From Pseudomonadota bacterium (lineage in GTDB: Bacteria > Desulfobacterota > Desulfovibrionia > Desulfovibrionales > Desulfovibrionaceae): a stretch of DNA of 27,086 bases. Every line of letters begins with the position of its first letter. Position 1 is the first letter of the stretch. This document shows positions 1 through 9,427 of this stretch, piece after piece. The notes below the pieces were generated by a model. The model was not told the origin of the DNA. It did no database searches and was given only the letters and a program-made list of their open reading frames with translations. The stretch lies in the NCBI GenBank assembly GCA_023426275.1, contig JAFABC010000118.1, forward strand, positions 1 to 27,086, given 5' to 3'. Made by a program: the position numbers and the translations under genes.

Positions 1-67
1 GGCTTTGCCTGGGCAAAAACGCGCGAGCAAACGTTCGAGGCCCGGCCAACCGGACGTCCGTCCGCCC

Positions 68-121
68 CTTTCGGGAGGGTCCGGGAGGGGGTGACCCCCT
101 CCCGGCCGCCGGAGGCATCTT
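68..121 (-). repeat. GC-rich palindromic intergenic repeat, copy 1
   Basis: Read on the minus strand this has the same layout as three other copies in the window: a GCCTCCGGCGGC segment, a long GC-only hairpin, then GGACCCTCCCGA. Here the hairpin is GGGAGGGGGT/ACCCCCTCCC around 83-104. It differs from copies 2 and 4 in its central bases but keeps the flanks. No gene lies next to it on the minus strand within the window, so it is the only copy without a visible upstream stop codon. Confidence 0.75.
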
Positions 122-172
122 CTCTCTCCCCCCATCTTATCAACAAGATAGATGGACTTTGGCGCTGCCCTC

Positions 173-200
173 TTGACTGGCCGGCATATCCGCTTATTTT
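173..200 (+). promoter_or_regulatory. candidate sigma70 promoter for fmdB
   Basis: TTGACT at 173-178 is followed after 16 bases by TATTTT at 195-200. The -35 matches five of six consensus bases and the -10 matches four. It lies about 130 bases before the fmdB start in a locally AT-richer stretch of an otherwise GC-rich region. This is pattern recognition only. Confidence 0.4.
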
Positions 201-330
201 TTTGGCGCTCGACCTGTTCGAGTGCTGCCGCCTCGTGCGGGCATGAGACACGGCCCTTGACAAACAGGGGCTGAAAGTTGACTTGTTGCGGCCGAAAAGC
301 GCCGGCCATCGGGCCGGAGGGAGTGAACCA

Positions 331-696
331 ATGCCCATCTACGAATATAAGTGCGACAAATGCGGAAAAATTTCCGAAATCCTGCAGAAACATTTCGATG
401 TTGACGAGGCTCCCTGCGAAGCCTGCGGCGCGCCGGCCCATCGCATCATGTCCAATACGTCCTTCGTGCTCAAGGGCTCGGGCTGGTATGTGACCGATTA
501 CAAGGCCAACGGCGGGTGCAGCGCTTCCGGCGGCAACGAAGTCAAGCATGACTCCGGCAGCTCGGATGCCGGCTCGGCCGACAAATCCTCCGGCTCCTCC
601 TGCGACAAGGCGGCGACCGGCGGGTGCGGTTCCTGTTCGGGTTCCTCCTCTTCCTCCGCAAGCTCCAGTTCTTCCAGCGCCAGCGCCGCTTCCTAG
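331..696 (+). CDS. FmdB-family zinc-ribbon protein with Ser/Cys-rich tail
   Basis: A 121-residue protein. The N-terminus begins MPIYEYKC and carries two CxxC pairs (C8/C11 and C29/C32) typical of the FmdB/CxxC_CXXC_SSSS zinc-ribbon family, followed by a conserved-looking FVLKGSGWYVTDY stretch at about 45-57. The family is small and cytoplasmic; FmdB was named as a regulator of a formamidase operon, but the function of most members is unknown. After residue 60 the protein is low-complexity Ser/Gly/Ala with four further cysteines (C63, C91, C99, C102), ending in a serine run. The start at 331 is chosen because GGAGG lies about 10 bases upstream and the zinc ribbon begins right after it; an in-frame start at 283 would add 16 unrelated residues. 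It is monocistronic and converges on the CobD-CobQ gene. Family assignment is firm; the role is not. Confidence 0.88.
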   Translation: MPIYEYKCDKCGKISEILQKHFDVDEAPCEACGAPAHRIMSNTSFVLKGSGWYVTDYKANGGCSASGGNEVKHDSGSSDAGSADKSSGSSCDKAATGGCGSCSGSSSSSASSSSSSASAAS

Positions 697-726
697 GCCG
701 CATCGGCTTCCCGATCGGCCTGCCGC

Positions 727-786
727 GCGCCGTATGCGCTCCCCGGCCCGGACCTGTTGTTCGGGGCGGGGGAGCGGATGCGGCGC
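727..786 (+). terminator. long imperfect hairpin between convergent genes
   Basis: GCGCCG, CGCTCCCC and GCCC at 727-749 pair with GGGC, GGGGAGCG and CGGCGC at 764-786. The stem has about 18 base pairs, interrupted by a 4x4 internal loop and one mismatch, with a 14-nt loop. On the plus strand ATTTTG follows, so it could end fmdB transcription. It also sits just beyond the CobD-CobQ stop on the minus strand, where no T run follows. Confidence 0.5.
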
Positions 787-799
787 GATTTTGTCGTTG

Positions 800-3388
800 C
801 TACAGCCCGAGCAACCGCCGCAGCGTGGCCACGGGCAGGGCCGCCTCGATGGCGTCGGCCAGCCGGTCGAGGCCGGGGTCCAGGTCGTAGGCCGCAAGCC
901 GTCCCACGGCCGGCAGCCCCCGGCGGGTGCGCAGGGCGTCCAGGAAACGGCGGCGAAAGGCGTCGGCGTCCAGCAGGCCGTGCAGGTAGGCCCCCCAGAC
1001 CGGCCGGTCCGGGCTGACGTAGCCGATGGCCGCGCCGTCGTCGCGCACCACGGCCACGGGCAGATCGGCCGGCGCCGTGGTGCGGCCGTGATGGATTTCG
1101 TAGCCGGCCAGGGCGCAGCCCGAGGGCGCGTGCACGGCACGCGTGGCCGTGAGCGTCTTTTCCGGCACCAGCTCCGTTTCCAGGGGCAACAGCCCCAGTC
1201 CCGCTTCCCGCTTCCGGTCCGATTCCAGGCCGGCCGGGTCGGTCACGACCCGGCCCAGCATCTGCAAGCCGGCGCAAATGCCGACAATCTCCGTTTTTCC
1301 GCTCGCGGCCAGGGCCGTGATGGCCGTGGCCAGCCCGGTTTCGCGCAGCCAGTCCAGGTCGGCCAGGGTGTTCTTGCTGCCGGGGAGCAGGACCGCGTCG
1401 GGCCGGCCCAGGGAGGCGGCCGTGCGCACCCGGCGCAGCCGGACGTCCGGTTCCACGGCCAGGGCGTCGCAATCGGTCAGGTTCGAGGCCCGGGGCAGGT
1501 CGATGACGGCGATGTCGAGCAGGTCCGGGGCGGCGGGCGGCGTCTCGGGCAGGGCGTCGCCGTCCTTGAAGGTGACCGAATCCTCGTCGGGCAGGCCGAG
1601 GTCTGGCAGGTAGGGCACCACGGCCAGCACGTCGCGGCCCGTGGCCGCGCGCAGGTAGGCGTTGGCCGGGGCGAGCAGGCCGGCGTCGCCGCGAAAGCGG
1701 TTGAGCACGTAGCCGGCCACCCGGGCCCGCTCTGCCTCGCCCAGGCACTCCATGGTGCCCCACAGGGCGGCGTAGGCCCCGCCCCGGTCGATGTCGGCGG
1801 CCAGGAGCACGGCCGCGTCGGCATGGGCGGCCATGGCCATGTTGACGATGTCGTGGGCCTTGAGGTTGACCTCGGCCGGGCTGCCGGCCCCTTCGAGCAC
1901 CATGACGTCGGCCGTTGCGGCCAGGGCGTCGTAGGCGGCCGTGGCCGCGGCAAAGGCTTGCGGCTTGTAGTCGATATATTCCCCCACCCGCATGACGCCC
2001 ACGGGCCGGCCCAGGACGATGACCTGGGAGCCTCGGTCGGAGGTGGGCTTGAGCAGCACCGGATTCATGCGCACGTCCGGGGCCAGCCGGCAGGCCTTGG
2101 CCTGCACGATCTGCGCCCGGCCCATTTCCAGGCCGTCGGCCGTGACCCCGGAATTCAGCGACATGTTCTGCGCCTTAAATGGCGCGACCCGAAGCCCCTG
2201 GCGCGTCAGCAGACGGCACAGGCCGGCGCACAGCACGGATTTGCCGGCGTTGGAGCCGGTGGCCTGAACCATGAGCGCCGGCGTCCGGCGCCTGGGCGCG
2301 AAGCGCGCCGCAACCGGCGGATCGAGCACGGCGGCCAGGGCGGTCAGGATGCGGGCGTTTTCCGCCTCCGGGCGCACGGCCACCCGGATGAAGCGGTCGC
2401 TTAGGGCGTGGAAGTTGGCGCAGTCGCGCAGGGCCACGCCGTGCTCCGCGAGCACGCGCCGGCAGACCTCGGTGGACGACGGCGCCTGCCCGGGCAGCCG
2501 GGCCAGCAGGAAATTGGCCGCGCCCGGCAGGACGGTCAGGCCGAGTTCGGTGAGGCCGTTGGCGAGACCGTCGCGCAGGGGCGGCAGGGCGGCCCGGGTG
2601 CGCTCCAGAAAGGCGGCGTCGCCCAGGGCCCGCACGCCGATGGCTTGCCCCAGGGTTCCCACCGACCAGGGCGGCAGGTTGCCGCGCACCCAGCCGGCCA
2701 GATCCGGGCTGGCCGCCAGCAGCCCCAGGCGCAGGCCCGGAATGGCGAAGGATTTGGTCAGCGAGAGCAGCACGGCCACATTGTGCGGCCGCGTCTCTCC
2801 GGCCAGGGAAACGAAATCCGGGACGAAATCGGCAAAGGCCTCGTCCACCAGAAACAGGCTTTGCGGATGGCGCGAGGCCAGATCGACGATGGCCTCGGCC
2901 GGGGCCACGGCGCCGGTGGGGTTGCCGGGGCTGCCGCAGATGACCAGGGACGGGGAGCGCAGGGCGGCCTCGATCTGCTCGAAGTGCAGGACGAAATCAT
3001 CGAATTCCACGGCCGGCACCCGGCGGATGTCCATGCCGGCCTTGTGGCAGGCCGTGGCGTAGTCGGCGTAGCAGGGCGTGGGGATCACGGCCCGGGCCAG
3101 TCCGGTGGAGCGCGGCAGGGCGTAGAGCAGGGCGCTGGTGCCGTTGCCGGCCACGAAATGGGACGCGGGGGCGTTGTAGCGCGTCGCGGCGGCGTCAAGC
3201 AGGGCCACGCAGTCCGGGTCGGGGTAGTGGACGAGGTCCGAGACGGCGGCGCTGGTCGCCTGTCGCAGCCAGTCGGGCGGGCCGAGCGGATTGAGGCTGG
3301 CCGAAGCGTCGAGGATGTCGCGGGGGTCGCGGCCGGCGGTCGCGGCCAGGGCCCGGATGTTGCCGCCGTGGGGAAATGATGTGTTCAC
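800..3388 (-). CDS. CobD-CobQ fusion: L-threonine-O-3-phosphate decarboxylase / cobyric acid synthase
   Basis: An 862-residue two-domain protein. Residues 1 to about 358 are a fold-type I PLP enzyme of the CobD/CobC family, with the Schiff-base lysine in LSLTK at K212 and a typical IPGLRLG following. Residues 373-862 are a full-length adenosylcobyric acid synthase (CobQ/CbiP). This part has the N-terminal nucleotide-binding GSNAGKS (377-383) and a C-terminal class I glutamine amidotransferase domain with nucleophile C705 (ICAGLQMLG) and the catalytic His likely H803 (YLHGLLD). A short Arg/Pro-rich linker joins them. CobD makes (R)-1-amino-2-propanol phosphate. CobQ amidates the corrin ring to cobyric acid. 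CbiB then condenses these two products, so the fusion pairs converging branches. The GTG start at 3388 overlaps the TGA of the upstream Cache gene (GTGA), with AAAGG about 8 bases before it. Both active sites look intact. Confidence 0.9.
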   Translation of the reverse strand: MNTSFPHGGNIRALAATAGRDPRDILDASASLNPLGPPDWLRQATSAAVSDLVHYPDPDCVALLDAAATRYNAPASHFVAGNGTSALLYALPRSTGLARAVIPTPCYADYATACHKAGMDIRRVPAVEFDDFVLHFEQIEAALRSPSLVICGSPGNPTGAVAPAEAIVDLASRHPQSLFLVDEAFADFVPDFVSLAGETRPHNVAVLLSLTKSFAIPGLRLGLLAASPDLAGWVRGNLPPWSVGTLGQAIGVRALGDAAFLERTRAALPPLRDGLANGLTELGLTVLPGAANFLLARLPGQAPSSTEVCRRVLAEHGVALRDCANFHALSDRFIRVAVRPEAENARILTALAAVLDPPVAARFAPRRRTPALMVQATGSNAGKSVLCAGLCRLLTRQGLRVAPFKAQNMSLNSGVTADGLEMGRAQIVQAKACRLAPDVRMNPVLLKPTSDRGSQVIVLGRPVGVMRVGEYIDYKPQAFAAATAAYDALAATADVMVLEGAGSPAEVNLKAHDIVNMAMAAHADAAVLLAADIDRGGAYAALWGTMECLGEAERARVAGYVLNRFRGDAGLLAPANAYLRAATGRDVLAVVPYLPDLGLPDEDSVTFKDGDALPETPPAAPDLLDIAVIDLPRASNLTDCDALAVEPDVRLRRVRTAASLGRPDAVLLPGSKNTLADLDWLRETGLATAITALAASGKTEIVGICAGLQMLGRVVTDPAGLESDRKREAGLGLLPLETELVPEKTLTATRAVHAPSGCALAGYEIHHGRTTAPADLPVAVVRDDGAAIGYVSPDRPVWGAYLHGLLDADAFRRRFLDALRTRRGLPAVGRLAAYDLDPGLDRLADAIEAALPVATLRRLLGL

Positions 3389-4455
3389 GATGCGCCTTTG
3401 TCGGGAAGCAGCAGGATCAGATACCAGCCCGTGGTTTCCAGGCGGGCGGCCAGGATGGTGCCGCGCTTGCGGGAGATGACCAGGGGCCATTGCCGGGTGG
3501 AGGCGACCTGTTCCAGCACCAGTTCCACGGCCTGGTTGCAGTCCTCGTCGGACGAGGCCGCATATTTGTCCTTGCCCAGGGCGATCAGGCCCCGGTCGGC
3601 CCGGAAGTGGACCACGGCGTCGCCGGCCCGGGCGTTTTGGGCCGCGATGCGGGCGGCCAGCTTCGGATCGCTGGCGGCGATGGCCTTGCCGCGCCGGTTG
3701 ACGAGCACGGCCCGGGCGCCGGGAATGGCCTCCAGATCGGCCATGACCCGCTTGGAGAGCTGGGTGAGGGTGATGTCGCGCGAGGCGACGCCGAGCAGGG
3801 CGTCGCCGTCGTAGACCGGGCAGGAGACGGTCACCATCATGCCCGCGCCGGCCAGATCGAGGTAGGGCGACTGCCAGCCGCAGCGTTTGCCGGCGAAATC
3901 GGCGGCCGTGTAAAAGACCTGCTGCGTGGGCTGGTGGTTGTGCACGGCCTCGTCCAGGGCGAGGGCGGGATAGATGACGAAGCTCTGGCCGGGCGTGGTC
4001 AGGTAGACCCAGGAAAAGGGCAGGGCGTCATGGGTGGCGGCCAGGACCGGGGTCAGGCGGCGCATGGCCGCAAGCTCCCGCAACGCGTTGTCGGTGAAGC
4101 GCTCGCTGTCGTAAAAGAACAGGGACGGGCAGGGCGCGCCGGTTGCGGGGGTCTCCCCGCAGGCGTTGTCCGGGTCGCGCAGGGCCACGGTGCCGTCTTT
4201 GACGGCATGGTCGCGAAGCAGCCGGGCGCGCGCCCGCGGGGAGGGCGGCGGGGTGTCGCGCAGCACGGCGGCGTAGGCCTCGCCCAGGGAGACGGCGCTT
4301 TGCGAGGCGGCGGCGAGGGTGTCGTCCAGGCGGCCGGCGGCTTCGCTTACCACGGCCCTGGCCAGGGCGTCGGCGGACGACGTGGTTTGGGCCGGGGAGG
4401 CGACCGGCAGCAGGCCCAGCAACGCAAGCAGCAACGGCAGGACGGCGTGGCGCAT
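3385..4455 (-). CDS. secreted Cache-domain (dCache-like) sensor protein
   Basis: A 356-residue protein with a clear Sec signal peptide: basic MRH, a Leu-rich core, and probable cleavage after SPA near residue 22. The mature part resembles periplasmic PDC/Cache ligand-binding domains. About 190-235 reads GWQSPYLDLAGAGMMVTVSCPVYD then LLGVASRDITL, the typical second half of a dCache sensor. Unlike most Cache proteins it has no transmembrane helix after the sensor and no kinase, cyclase or methyl-accepting domain, so it should be a free periplasmic binding protein. It lies 25 bases after the DUF202 gene and its stop overlaps the CobD-CobQ start, implying one transcript. Ligand unknown. The domain call is from pattern, not a search; a substrate-binding protein of another fold is a weaker alternative. 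Confidence 0.75.
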   Translation of the reverse strand: MRHAVLPLLLALLGLLPVASPAQTTSSADALARAVVSEAAGRLDDTLAAASQSAVSLGEAYAAVLRDTPPPSPRARARLLRDHAVKDGTVALRDPDNACGETPATGAPCPSLFFYDSERFTDNALRELAAMRRLTPVLAATHDALPFSWVYLTTPGQSFVIYPALALDEAVHNHQPTQQVFYTAADFAGKRCGWQSPYLDLAGAGMMVTVSCPVYDGDALLGVASRDITLTQLSKRVMADLEAIPGARAVLVNRRGKAIAASDPKLAARIAAQNARAGDAVVHFRADRGLIALGKDKYAASSDEDCNQAVELVLEQVASTRQWPLVISRKRGTILAARLETTGWYLILLLPDKGAS

Positions 4456-4480
4456 GGCGAAGTTCCTTTGGTAGGGGGAA

Positions 4481-4915
4481 TCAGGGCACGATCAGATGCC
4501 AGAACACGCTGAACAGGCCGAGGATGATGCCGACCACGGCCACGGTGAAGACGAGGTCCGGGGTGACGGAAAAGGTCTTGGCCCCTTTGTTGATGCAGCT
4601 GCGGATGTACCAGAAGCGCCAGGTGGCCACAATCATGACCAGCACGCCCACGGCGAAGGTGGACAGGGTGACGGCCTCGGTGTGCAGATGCTTTTGCGCC
4701 ATGCCCTGGAACAGGGGCACGTGCTGCATCTGGCGGATGAAGAAGTCGAAGCGTTCGATGACGAAGCTGAAGGCGAAAAGCGACAGCCCGGTGCGGCACC
4801 AGGCCAGGAAGGTCCGTTCGTTGGCCAGATGGTTGCGTTGCCAGGCCAGCAGCACCTGCGGGTTGTTGAGGTCGTAGGGCGGGGCGTCGTGCGGCTTGGG
4901 CGGCGTTTCGGGCAT
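4481..4915 (-). CDS. DUF202 / YidH-like inner-membrane protein
   Basis: A 144-residue membrane protein. The hallmark LANERTFLAWCRTGLSL of the DUF202 family is at about 30-46. Three hydrophobic segments are visible at about 36-55, 85-108 and 118-140, with an N-terminal cytoplasmic Pro-rich stretch. DUF202 proteins (YidH, YidG and relatives) are small inner-membrane proteins of unknown function. The ATG at 4915 has AAGGAG about 6 bases upstream. It is the first gene of the cluster leading into the Cache protein and the corrinoid fusion, and starts about 90 bases after the groEL terminator. I see no cobalamin riboswitch in that short gap. Family assignment is confident; function cannot be inferred. 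Confidence 0.85.
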   Translation of the reverse strand: MPETPPKPHDAPPYDLNNPQVLLAWQRNHLANERTFLAWCRTGLSLFAFSFVIERFDFFIRQMQHVPLFQGMAQKHLHTEAVTLSTFAVGVLVMIVATWRFWYIRSCINKGAKTFSVTPDLVFTVAVVGIILGLFSVFWHLIVP

Positions 4916-5004
4916 GGGGGCTCCTTTTCGTGGCGTCGGGCACCTGGATAGCCCGGCGAAGCCGGGCCGGTCAACGCGCCGGGGCTCTTGCGGCGAAATG
5001 GCGG

Positions 5005-5039
5005 AAAAAAAGGGGGCCGGACGGATGTCCGGCCCCCTT
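5005..5039 (-). terminator. intrinsic terminator of groESL
   Basis: On the minus strand an 11-bp perfect stem (GGGGGCCGGAC/GTCCGGCCCCC, loop of four bases) is followed directly by seven Ts. It lies 31 bases beyond the groEL stop codon and is a textbook Rho-independent terminator. Confidence 0.95.
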
Positions 5040-5069
5040 GACGGTAACTGGGGAGGAAGCGGCGTGCTT

Positions 5070-6710
<1,641 letters not shown>

Positions 6711-6763
6711 GTATGCTTCTCCTTACAGATGAATGAAAGGCAAAAAGGGAGTGTTCCGCGGCC

Positions 6764-7054
6764 TTAGGCTTCGATGATGGCCAGGATGTCGTCCTCGCGC
6801 ATAACGAGGATATCCTCGTCGTCGAGTTTGATCTCGGTGCCGGCGTACTTGTTGAAAAGGACCAGATCGCCCTTTTCGACGTGCATCTTCATGTGATCGC
6901 CCTTTTCGTCGAGCTTGCCCGGACCGACGGCGATGACCTCGCCCTTCATGGGCTTTTCCTTGGCGGAGTCGGGGATGATGATGCCCCCCTTGGTGACTTC
7001 CTCCTGTTCCAGCCGTTTGACAAGCACGCGATCGCCTAAGGGTTTGAGCTTCAT
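6764..7054 (-). CDS. co-chaperonin GroES (10 kDa)
   Basis: A 96-residue GroES of normal length, starting MKLKPLGDRVLVKRLEQEE. The mobile loop (VTKGGIIIPDSAKEKP) that contacts GroEL is at about 21-36, and the protein ends DDILAIIEA. It caps the GroEL ring in the cytoplasm. The ATG at 7054 has GGAGG about 8 bases upstream. It is the first gene of the operon, with CIRCE about 40 bases before the start codon. Confidence 0.98.
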   Translation of the reverse strand: MKLKPLGDRVLVKRLEQEEVTKGGIIIPDSAKEKPMKGEVIAVGPGKLDEKGDHMKMHVEKGDLVLFNKYAGTEIKLDDEDILVMREDDILAIIEA

Positions 7055-7093
7055 ACGGTGACCTCCAGTGGTGTTTGGCGTAATGAGCCCGGC

Positions 7094-7120
7094 TTGGCAC
7101 TCGACCAGAGGGAGTGCTAG
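7094..7120 (-). promoter_or_regulatory. CIRCE operator (HrcA binding site)
   Basis: TTGGCACTC, nine bases, GAGTGCTAG. This matches the CIRCE consensus TTAGCACTC-N9-GAGTGCTAA at 16 of 18 positions. It sits between the candidate promoter and groES, where HrcA repressor would block transcription until heat shock. The spacer length and position are canonical. Confidence 0.95.
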
Positions 7121-7135
7121 CGGCGGGCGGGAATG

Positions 7136-7163
7136 TATGTAACCACATCGACGTGAAAGGCAA
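7136..7163 (-). promoter_or_regulatory. candidate sigma70 promoter for groESL
   Basis: Read on the minus strand, TTGCCT (7163-7158) and TACATA (7141-7136) are separated by 16 bases. Transcription would start about 7129, placing CIRCE immediately downstream of +1, as in other HrcA-controlled operons. Confidence 0.55.
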
Positions 7164-7319
7164 GGGGGGAGATGGAAAAAAGTGGAATTTGCCCCAAAAA
7201 AACAATTTGCAGCTAATTGACCGGAAAATAGAGCATTTTTGAAAAAGTCACTGTCGTAGGCGTGTTATCCGCACAGTACGGACAGGGAAAAAGGCGATCC
7301 GGCACTGGGAAAGCGGGGT

Positions 7320-7337
7320 TTGTGAAAGGAATCACGC
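7320..7337 (+). promoter_or_regulatory. candidate CRP/FNR-family site upstream of ech
   Basis: TTGTGA-N6-TCACGC. The left half-site is a perfect CRP/FNR-family half-site and the right keeps TCAC. Such sites are used in Desulfovibrio by HcpR and related regulators. It lies in the 387-base groES-echA divergent region, about 83 bases before the transcription start inferred from the possible promoter at 7377-7405. A single sequence match; weak evidence. Confidence 0.35.
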
Positions 7338-7376
7338 TGTTGCATGGGATGAAATTTTTTCTTAAGAGCCTTAAAC

Positions 7377-7405
7377 TTGACGCCCTTCCCCATGGAGCCT
7401 AGGGT
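7377..7405 (+). promoter_or_regulatory. possible promoter for the ech operon
   Basis: TTGACG at 7377-7382 is a good -35. After 17 bases comes TAGGGT, which matches the -10 consensus at only three positions. The poor -10 would fit activator dependence, but no better promoter is obvious. I looked for a sigma54 -24/-12 pair in this region and found none with correct spacing. The rest of 7164-7507 holds nothing else I recognise. Confidence 0.3.
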
Positions 7406-7507
7406 TTCCCCACGCAGGCGGCCGCATTGCGTGTGGATTGCTCTGCCTCGCGGCGGAGGTGGGGCGTGTGTCCATGGCGGTCCCCTAAACTTCTTCCCGA
7501 GGTGCCT

Positions 7508-9427
7508 ATGCTCGACACGTTGGTCTTTGCCACCGTGCTGCTGCCGTTCCTGGTCGCAGCCGCATTGCTCGTTTTGCGTGAGCAAAACGTGCGCAAGGTC
7601 ATCCTGGTGGCCACGGCGGGGGTGCTCATCCTCGCATCGCTGGCCATGCTGCGCGGCGGGGCGTTCATGCTGTCGCCGGCGCCACTGTATGACTCGCTCG
7701 TCACCCTTGGCGACTTCGTCATCCTCCTCGTGGTGCTGTTCGTCGGTCTCAAACGCAAAAACCAGATCATCATTTGGCTCACCCTCGCCCAGATCGCCGG
7801 TCTGGCCTGGCTCGACTTCTTCATGGTCAAGGGCCATGGCGCCGTGCCGGCCTTTTTCGCCGACGACCTGAGCCTGGTCATGGTGCTGATCGTGTCCATC
7901 GTGGGTTCGCTGATCGCCGTCTACGGCATCGGCTACATGAAGGAGCACGAGGAGCATCTGCACCTGGCCAAATCCAGGCAACCCCGGTTTTTCTTCTTCA
8001 TCGTCCTGTTCCTCGGCGCCATGAACGGCCTGGTGCTGGCCAACAACCTGCTGTGGATGTATTTCTTCTGGGAATGCACCACGCTGTGTTCGTTCATGCT
8101 CATCGGCCATGACGACACCGAGATCGCGCGCAAGAACTCCGAGCGCGCCCTGTGGATGAACGTGGTCGGCGGCGCGGCCTTCCTGTTCGCCGTCATCATC
8201 CTCTACAAGGTGGCCGGCACCCTGTCGTTGCAGGACCTGCTCGCCCGCGGTCCGGAACTGGCCGTGGCCGGCGGCGCCGTGCTCATCCCCATGTTCCTGC
8301 TGGTCTTCGCCGGCATGACCAAGGCCGCCCAGGCTCCGTTCCAGAGCTGGCTGACCGGCGCCATGGTCGCGCCCACCCCGGTTTCGGCCCTGCTGCACTC
8401 CTCGACCATGGTCAAGGCCGGCGTGTACCTCATCGTGCGCCTGGCTCCGATCTATGTCGGGACGTACCTTAGCAGCTTCATCGCCCTGTTCGGCGCCATC
8501 GTCTTCCTGGGCACGGCCGCCCTGGCCGCCGGCCAGTCCAACGGCAAGAAGATCCTGGCCTACTCCACCATCTCCAACCTGGCGCTCATTATCGCCTGCG
8601 CCGGCATCAACACCCCGGCCGCCATCACCGCGGCCATCCTGCTGATCATCTTCCACGCCATCTCCAAGGCGCTGCTGTTTCTGTGCGTGGGCGCGGTGGA
8701 ACAGCGCATCGGTTCGCGCGACATCGAGGACATGCGCGGCCTGTACGGCGTCATGCCCCGCACGGCCGTGATCATGATCGTCGCCATCTCCACCCTGATG
8801 CTGCCGCCGTTCGGCATGCTCATGGCCAAGTGGATGGCCATCGAATCGGCCCAGGGCCAGTTCCTCATCCTGATCATGCTGGTGCTCGGCTCGGCCCTGA
8901 CCGTGCTGTTCTGGGCCCGTTGGGCCGGCATCATGCTGTCCGCGCCCTTCGGCCGGCCCAAGCCCGAGGTCCAGCCGGCCTCGGTGCGCCTGCCCCTGGT
9001 CATCCTGGCCGCCATGGCCGTTGGCGCGAGCCTGATCTCCCCGCTGATCTACACCGGGCTGGTCGCGCCGGTGGTGGCCATGTACTACAAGACCACGGCC
9101 TATGCCGTGCACCTGGGCAACTTCGAGTCGCCCGTGGGCGTGTTCGTCGTGTATCCGCTGTTCATCCTGCTCGGTCTCGGCTTGTTTTACGCCATCAAGC
9201 AGGCGCGCAAGCTGACCGCCGCCCAGGCCAGCGAACCCTACATGTGCGGCGAGCAGATCGAGGTCAACGGCAAGCCCGGCTTCCTCGGCCCCCTGGGCCA
9301 GCCCGTGGCCGCCGTGGCCGGCAACTACTATCTCGCCCAGTTCTTCGGTGAGCCGATGCTCGGCAAGTGGCTCAATGTCGTCGCGCTCGCCGTGCTCGTC
9401 ATCATGCTCTTCGGAGGCGCCCTGTGA
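7508..9427 (+). CDS. echA: Ech hydrogenase subunit EchA (NuoL/Mrp-type antiporter-like)
   Basis: A 639-residue polytopic membrane protein of the NuoL/NuoM/MrpA ion-translocating family. The hallmark of the family is at about 271-310: KAAQAPFQSWL, then APTPVSALLHSSTMVKAGVYL. A hydrophobic helix pattern continues through the protein. The C-terminus carries EPYMCGEQ at about 578, seen in EchA/HyfB-like subunits. It forms the proton (or sodium) pumping arm of the Ech complex. The ATG at 7508 is chosen because GAGGTG lies just upstream and the first membrane helix starts at once; a longer reading from 7427 adds 27 non-hydrophobic residues. First gene of the operon; its TGA overlaps the echB GTG. 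Confidence 0.93.
   Translation: MLDTLVFATVLLPFLVAAALLVLREQNVRKVILVATAGVLILASLAMLRGGAFMLSPAPLYDSLVTLGDFVILLVVLFVGLKRKNQIIIWLTLAQIAGLAWLDFFMVKGHGAVPAFFADDLSLVMVLIVSIVGSLIAVYGIGYMKEHEEHLHLAKSRQPRFFFFIVLFLGAMNGLVLANNLLWMYFFWECTTLCSFMLIGHDDTEIARKNSERALWMNVVGGAAFLFAVIILYKVAGTLSLQDLLARGPELAVAGGAVLIPMFLLVFAGMTKAAQAPFQSWLTGAMVAPTPVSALLHSSTMVKAGVYLIVRLAPIYVGTYLSSFIALFGAIVFLGTAALAAGQSNGKKILAYSTISNLALIIACAGINTPAAITAAILLIIFHAISKALLFLCVGAVEQRIGSRDIEDMRGLYGVMPRTAVIMIVAISTLMLPPFGMLMAKWMAIESAQGQFLILIMLVLGSALTVLFWARWAGIMLSAPFGRPKPEVQPASVRLPLVILAAMAVGASLISPLIYTGLVAPVVAMYYKTTAYAVHLGNFESPVGVFVVYPLFILLGLGLFYAIKQARKLTAAQASEPYMCGEQIEVNGKPGFLGPLGQPVAAVAGNYYLAQFFGEPMLGKWLNVVALAVLVIMLFGGAL

Noticed and set aside
548..2404. 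Long open frame on the plus strand across the CobD-CobQ gene
   Set aside because: It is antisense to a clear enzyme, rich in Gly/Arg/Gln/His with no domain, and arises from codon-position GC bias in high-GC DNA.
4916..5004. Cobalamin riboswitch ahead of the corrinoid cluster
   Set aside because: The gap between the groEL terminator and the DUF202 start is under 100 bases and shows no B12-box-like element or suitable structure.
7327..7345. Sigma54 -24/-12 promoter before ech
   Set aside because: The only GG...GC pair near TTGCAT is spaced by 12 bases rather than 10.
7265..9112. 615-codon minus-strand frame over echA
   Set aside because: Shadow of a membrane-protein gene; the reading is His/Gln/Asp-rich and has no recognisable fold.
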